Source: Chloroflexota bacterium (GTDB taxonomy: Bacteria > Chloroflexota > Anaerolineae > Promineifilales > Promineifilaceae). From it: DNA of 9,156 bases. Made by a program: the position numbers and the translations under genes. The notes beneath the pieces are model-generated. The model saw only the letters and a list, made by a program, of their open reading frames with translations, was not told the DNA's origin and made no database searches. The stretch covers positions 4,642 to 13,797 of the forward strand of contig DOXE01000005.1 of the NCBI GenBank assembly GCA_003519205.1, written 5' to 3'. Of this stretch, positions 6,934-9,156 are shown piece after piece. The first letter of the stretch is position 1, and each line of letters begins with the position of its first letter.

Positions 6934-7368
6934 ATGAGTCGAATAGTCAACCTTAATAGCCCAGCAAAAGTCCGCAGCCAAAATCTACGGTCCATCGCCG
7001 AGGTGTTACGCCATTTAGCAGATAAGACATCCTTCGATGCTGAGTCAAAAGATATGGCTGCCTCTTTGGTATATTTCCTGCAGGAAATCAATGCCAGCAC
7101 TGAACAAACTGCCGAGGCATGGGAAAAGCGTGGCTATTGGATGAAAGCAGAAAGATTTTTGCGCAATTGGGCTTGGTCCATTGAAATGGCGGCAAATCTT
7201 GAAGACGTTATCCGGAACGACGCCTGGGATTTGCTTCCCGATCTTCTCGGCCAGCTTTTAACCTACACGGCCGATATTCAAGTAAAAAACATGACCCGGT
7301 CAAAAGATACGTGGCAGGGTGCTTACGAACGACTGATGGCCGAACCTCCCAGTGAGATCCCCTGGTAA
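6934..7368 (+). CDS. Helical protein of unknown function (144 aa)
   Basis: I cannot name this family with confidence. The sequence is nearly all helix-forming and rich in Trp and charged residues. The most constrained-looking stretches are IAEVLRHLADK (21-31), TAEAWEKRGYWMKAERF (59-75), RNDAWDLLPDLLGQLL (94-109) and TWQGAYERLMAEPP (126-139). It has no signal peptide, membrane segment or known catalytic motif, so a soluble, possibly protein-binding role is only a guess. It starts 6 bases after the preceding small gene, with only a weak AAAGAA as ribosome site. Its last 17 bases overlap the start of the lipoprotein esterase gene, so translation of the two is likely coupled. I have the impression of similar proteins in Chloroflexota, but this was not checked. 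Confidence 0.75.
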   Translation: MSRIVNLNSPAKVRSQNLRSIAEVLRHLADKTSFDAESKDMAASLVYFLQEINASTEQTAEAWEKRGYWMKAERFLRNWAWSIEMAANLEDVIRNDAWDLLPDLLGQLLTYTADIQVKNMTRSKDTWQGAYERLMAEPPSEIPW

Positions 7369-8377
7369 TTTTCGTTGTTTTTTGCTCATTATTATAATCT
7401 CGCTGGCGATTTCGGCCTGCTTGCCGGAGAGACCAGCAGAAAAATTTAGCCTGGCTAGCACGCCCAGTCAAACGCCAGAAGTTACCCTACCTCCCGTCAC
7501 CCCATCGCCAACACGAAAACCTAGCTCAACACCAACTTTGCCTCAGACCTTCACCCCTTCTCCAATACCCTCCAATACGCCTTCAAAAGTACCTACACAG
7601 ACCTCAACGGCTACTCCTGAAAAATGTGAAAGTCCAGGCACAGTATCAACCGGAAGTTACGTAAGTCAAATAGCGGGCTCGGATATGGCTTATCGAATTT
7701 ATTTGCCGCCGTGTTATGGAGAAGACGGCCAAACTTATCCAGTGCTCTATATGTTTCATGGCAATGTTAGTACAGACAGCCAATGGGATGATCTCGGGCT
7801 AGATGAAGCAGCAGAAGAACTGATATTAGCAGGTCAGATTTCGCCGTTGATCATTGTGATGCCAGATGGTGGCACTATCGCTAATAATTCTTCTGGCGGT
7901 CCTTATTCTTTCGAGGGCGTGATTTTGAATGAATTAATTCCCCACATCGAAGCAAACTATTGTGCCTGGTCACTTCCAGCCGGCCGGGCACTTGGTGGTT
8001 TGTCACGCGGTGGATATTGGTCTCTGGAGATCGCTTTCCGAAATGCTTCCAAAGTTGCCAGCGTCGGTGCTCACAGCGCAGCCTTGGTCGATACCCATGC
8101 TGGACCGGATCTTAATCCCCAATTCACTGGATTAAGCAATGATCTTGGCAACCTGCGAATTTACATGGATATTGGCGCAGAAGATTGGTACATCACCAAC
8201 ATTCGACGTCTTCATGAGGACATGGAAAAAGCTGGCATTCCTCACACGTGGGTCTTGAATGATGGAATTCATGAAGACCCCTATTGGGCTGATCATGTAA
8301 GTGATTACCTGAGGTGGTACTCGGAAGGCTGGAGCAACGAAAGATCCGCTTATCCGCCATGCTTGGCCGGTCAGTGA
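7352..8377 (+). CDS. Lipoprotein alpha/beta-hydrolase, esterase D-like (PF00756 type)
   Basis: The 341-residue product starts at GTG 7352, inside the end of the preceding gene. This start gives a proper lipoprotein signal: Arg2 and Arg8, a hydrophobic run at 10-20, and lipobox I20-S21-A22-C23. A later TTG at 7382 would leave no charged n-region. Residues about 37-90 are a Thr/Pro/Ser linker that would hold the enzyme away from the membrane. The hydrolase domain (about 100-325) shows YRIYLPPCY, then the oxyanion motif FHGN (135-138). The nucleophile is S218 in GLSRG, the likely acid is D278 in GAED, and the likely catalytic base is H315 in WADH. Relatives include S-formylglutathione hydrolase, enterochelin and feruloyl esterases, and mycolyltransferases. 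An extracytoplasmic, membrane-tethered esterase is inferred; the substrate is unknown. Its end overlaps the opposite-strand transferase gene by 7 bases. Confidence 0.9.
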   Translation: MRSPGNFRCFLLIIIISLAISACLPERPAEKFSLASTPSQTPEVTLPPVTPSPTRKPSSTPTLPQTFTPSPIPSNTPSKVPTQTSTATPEKCESPGTVSTGSYVSQIAGSDMAYRIYLPPCYGEDGQTYPVLYMFHGNVSTDSQWDDLGLDEAAEELILAGQISPLIIVMPDGGTIANNSSGGPYSFEGVILNELIPHIEANYCAWSLPAGRALGGLSRGGYWSLEIAFRNASKVASVGAHSAALVDTHAGPDLNPQFTGLSNDLGNLRIYMDIGAEDWYITNIRRLHEDMEKAGIPHTWVLNDGIHEDPYWADHVSDYLRWYSEGWSNERSAYPPCLAGQ

Positions 8378-9156
8378 TCCCGTCGATCAACTCGATAACT
8401 AAGGGCAACCAACAAGGCTAGAACGAGTCCACCCAATAAAACCAGCAACACAAGCTTAAGCAACCCTGGTGCAAACAAGGCAATCAATCCAAAGCTCAAA
8501 CTGATACCATAATAGCCCAGGATGATCCAACGAATTGGAATCCCTTCGTCTACTAGCCTAAAGTGTAGGTGTCCCCGGTCGCCATGAAAGGGACTACGAC
8601 CTTTGCGGAGCCGGTCAATGGCTCGCCAGACCCCATCCACAATGGGAATGGCTAAGACCAATAATGCGGTAGCGATTTTTGCTGGGGAGAGAATGGACAA
8701 GGTGGCCAAATTGTAGCCAAGCACATATGCCCCAGCCGTGCCTAAGAAGATCTTTGCCGGGGCGAAATTATAGGGCAGAAATCCCAACAATGCGCCAGCC
8801 AATGCTAAGGGAAAAGCGGCAACCGCTTCTTGTCCAAGCCTTAGGCTATGCCAGGCAAAAAGTAAAGCAGCAATCGTACCCACTCCGGCCGCCAGACCAT
8901 CTAGCCCATCCAGGAAATTTACCGAATTGATTATCCCAACTATCCAGACCAGGGTTATCAGATAAACCAAAGGCCGCCAGCTTATGGTTACCAGATCCCC
9001 ATTAATCGGATTCGTGAATATCTCGATAAATACAATATGGGCCATGGCAATAGCCGCACCGACAAATTGAATCCCAAACTGGGCCCAGGGTGATAGTTCA
9101 CGAAAGTCATCAATAAGACCACCGATCAGGAAAATAAAACTGCCAATGATGACGCC
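8371..9156 (-). CDS. WecA/MraY-type polyprenyl-phosphate sugar-1-phosphate transferase (5' end missing)
   Basis: The frame is open to the right edge, so the N-terminus lies outside; 262 residues are visible. An internal ATG at 9045 is not the start, because upstream codons encode the conserved GGLIDDFRELSPWAQF. Enzymes of this family (PNPT, GT4) move a sugar-1-phosphate from UDP-sugar to undecaprenyl phosphate on the cytoplasmic side, starting peptidoglycan or cell-surface polysaccharide. Visible motifs are D16-D17 (Mg2+ site), N77-SV-N80 with DGLDG (83-87), multiple membrane helices, and HLHF at 196-199, which matches the family's His-x-His motif. One usual catalytic residue is missing: the F-x-G-D-x-G motif reads FLGTAG, with Thr140 (codon 8737-8739) instead of Asp. 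WecA- or TagO-like activity is the best guess, but the change makes activity uncertain. The C-terminus overlaps the esterase gene by 7 bases, tail to tail. Confidence 0.88.
   Translation of the reverse strand, partial: GVIIGSFIFLIGGLIDDFRELSPWAQFGIQFVGAAIAMAHIVFIEIFTNPINGDLVTISWRPLVYLITLVWIVGIINSVNFLDGLDGLAAGVGTIAALLFAWHSLRLGQEAVAAFPLALAGALLGFLPYNFAPAKIFLGTAGAYVLGYNLATLSILSPAKIATALLVLAIPIVDGVWRAIDRLRKGRSPFHGDRGHLHFRLVDEGIPIRWIILGYYGISLSFGLIALFAPGLLKLVLLVLLGGLVLALLVALSYRVDRRDH

Overview
The window looks like chromosomal DNA from a member of the Chloroflexota (Anaerolineae/Caldilineae-like). This rests on style rather than on a marker gene: a PA14-SH3b surface protein, a lipoprotein with a long Thr/Pro/Ser-rich linker, a large YfhO-type membrane protein, a polyprenyl-phosphate sugar-1-phosphate transferase, and a Thermococcales-like class-III aminotransferase. 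G+C looks intermediate. I see no IS element, phage gene, CRISPR array, tRNA or rRNA.

Layout. (1) 1-507 (+) is the 3' end of a secreted or surface protein with a PA14-like domain followed by an SH3b domain. (2) 508-752 is a non-coding gap between convergent genes, with a 10-bp inverted repeat. (3) 753-3023 (-) encodes a 756-aa polytopic YfhO-family protein, a predicted GT-C type glycosyltransferase. (4) 3184-3495 (+) encodes a compact ClpS, the N-degron adaptor of the Clp protease, read divergently from yfhO. (5) 3599-4924 and 4960-5868 (+) are a PLP-dependent class-III aminotransferase and a DHDPS/N-acetylneuraminate-lyase family aldolase. The aldolase lacks the DHDPS-specific arginine, so the pair probably does something other than lysine biosynthesis. 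(6) 5944-8377 (+) is a tight four-gene cluster behind a candidate extended -10 promoter: a HAD phosphatase, two small proteins of unknown function, and a lipoprotein esterase whose GTG start lies inside the preceding gene. (7) 8371-9156 (-) is most of a WecA/MraY-type transferase running off the right edge; it overlaps the esterase tail to tail by 7 bp.

How the genes fit together. The two membrane glycosyl/phosphosugar transferases and the two exported proteins point to cell-envelope work. The aminotransferase-aldolase pair suggests a small amino-acid or 2-oxo-acid pathway with unknown substrate. ClpS is a housekeeping proteolysis adaptor with no Clp subunit in view. I find no clear new defence or mobile system. 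The most unusual points are the Thr that replaces a catalytic Asp in the WecA/MraY-like enzyme, the unassigned aminotransferase-aldolase pair, and the two uncharacterised small proteins beside the HAD and esterase genes.
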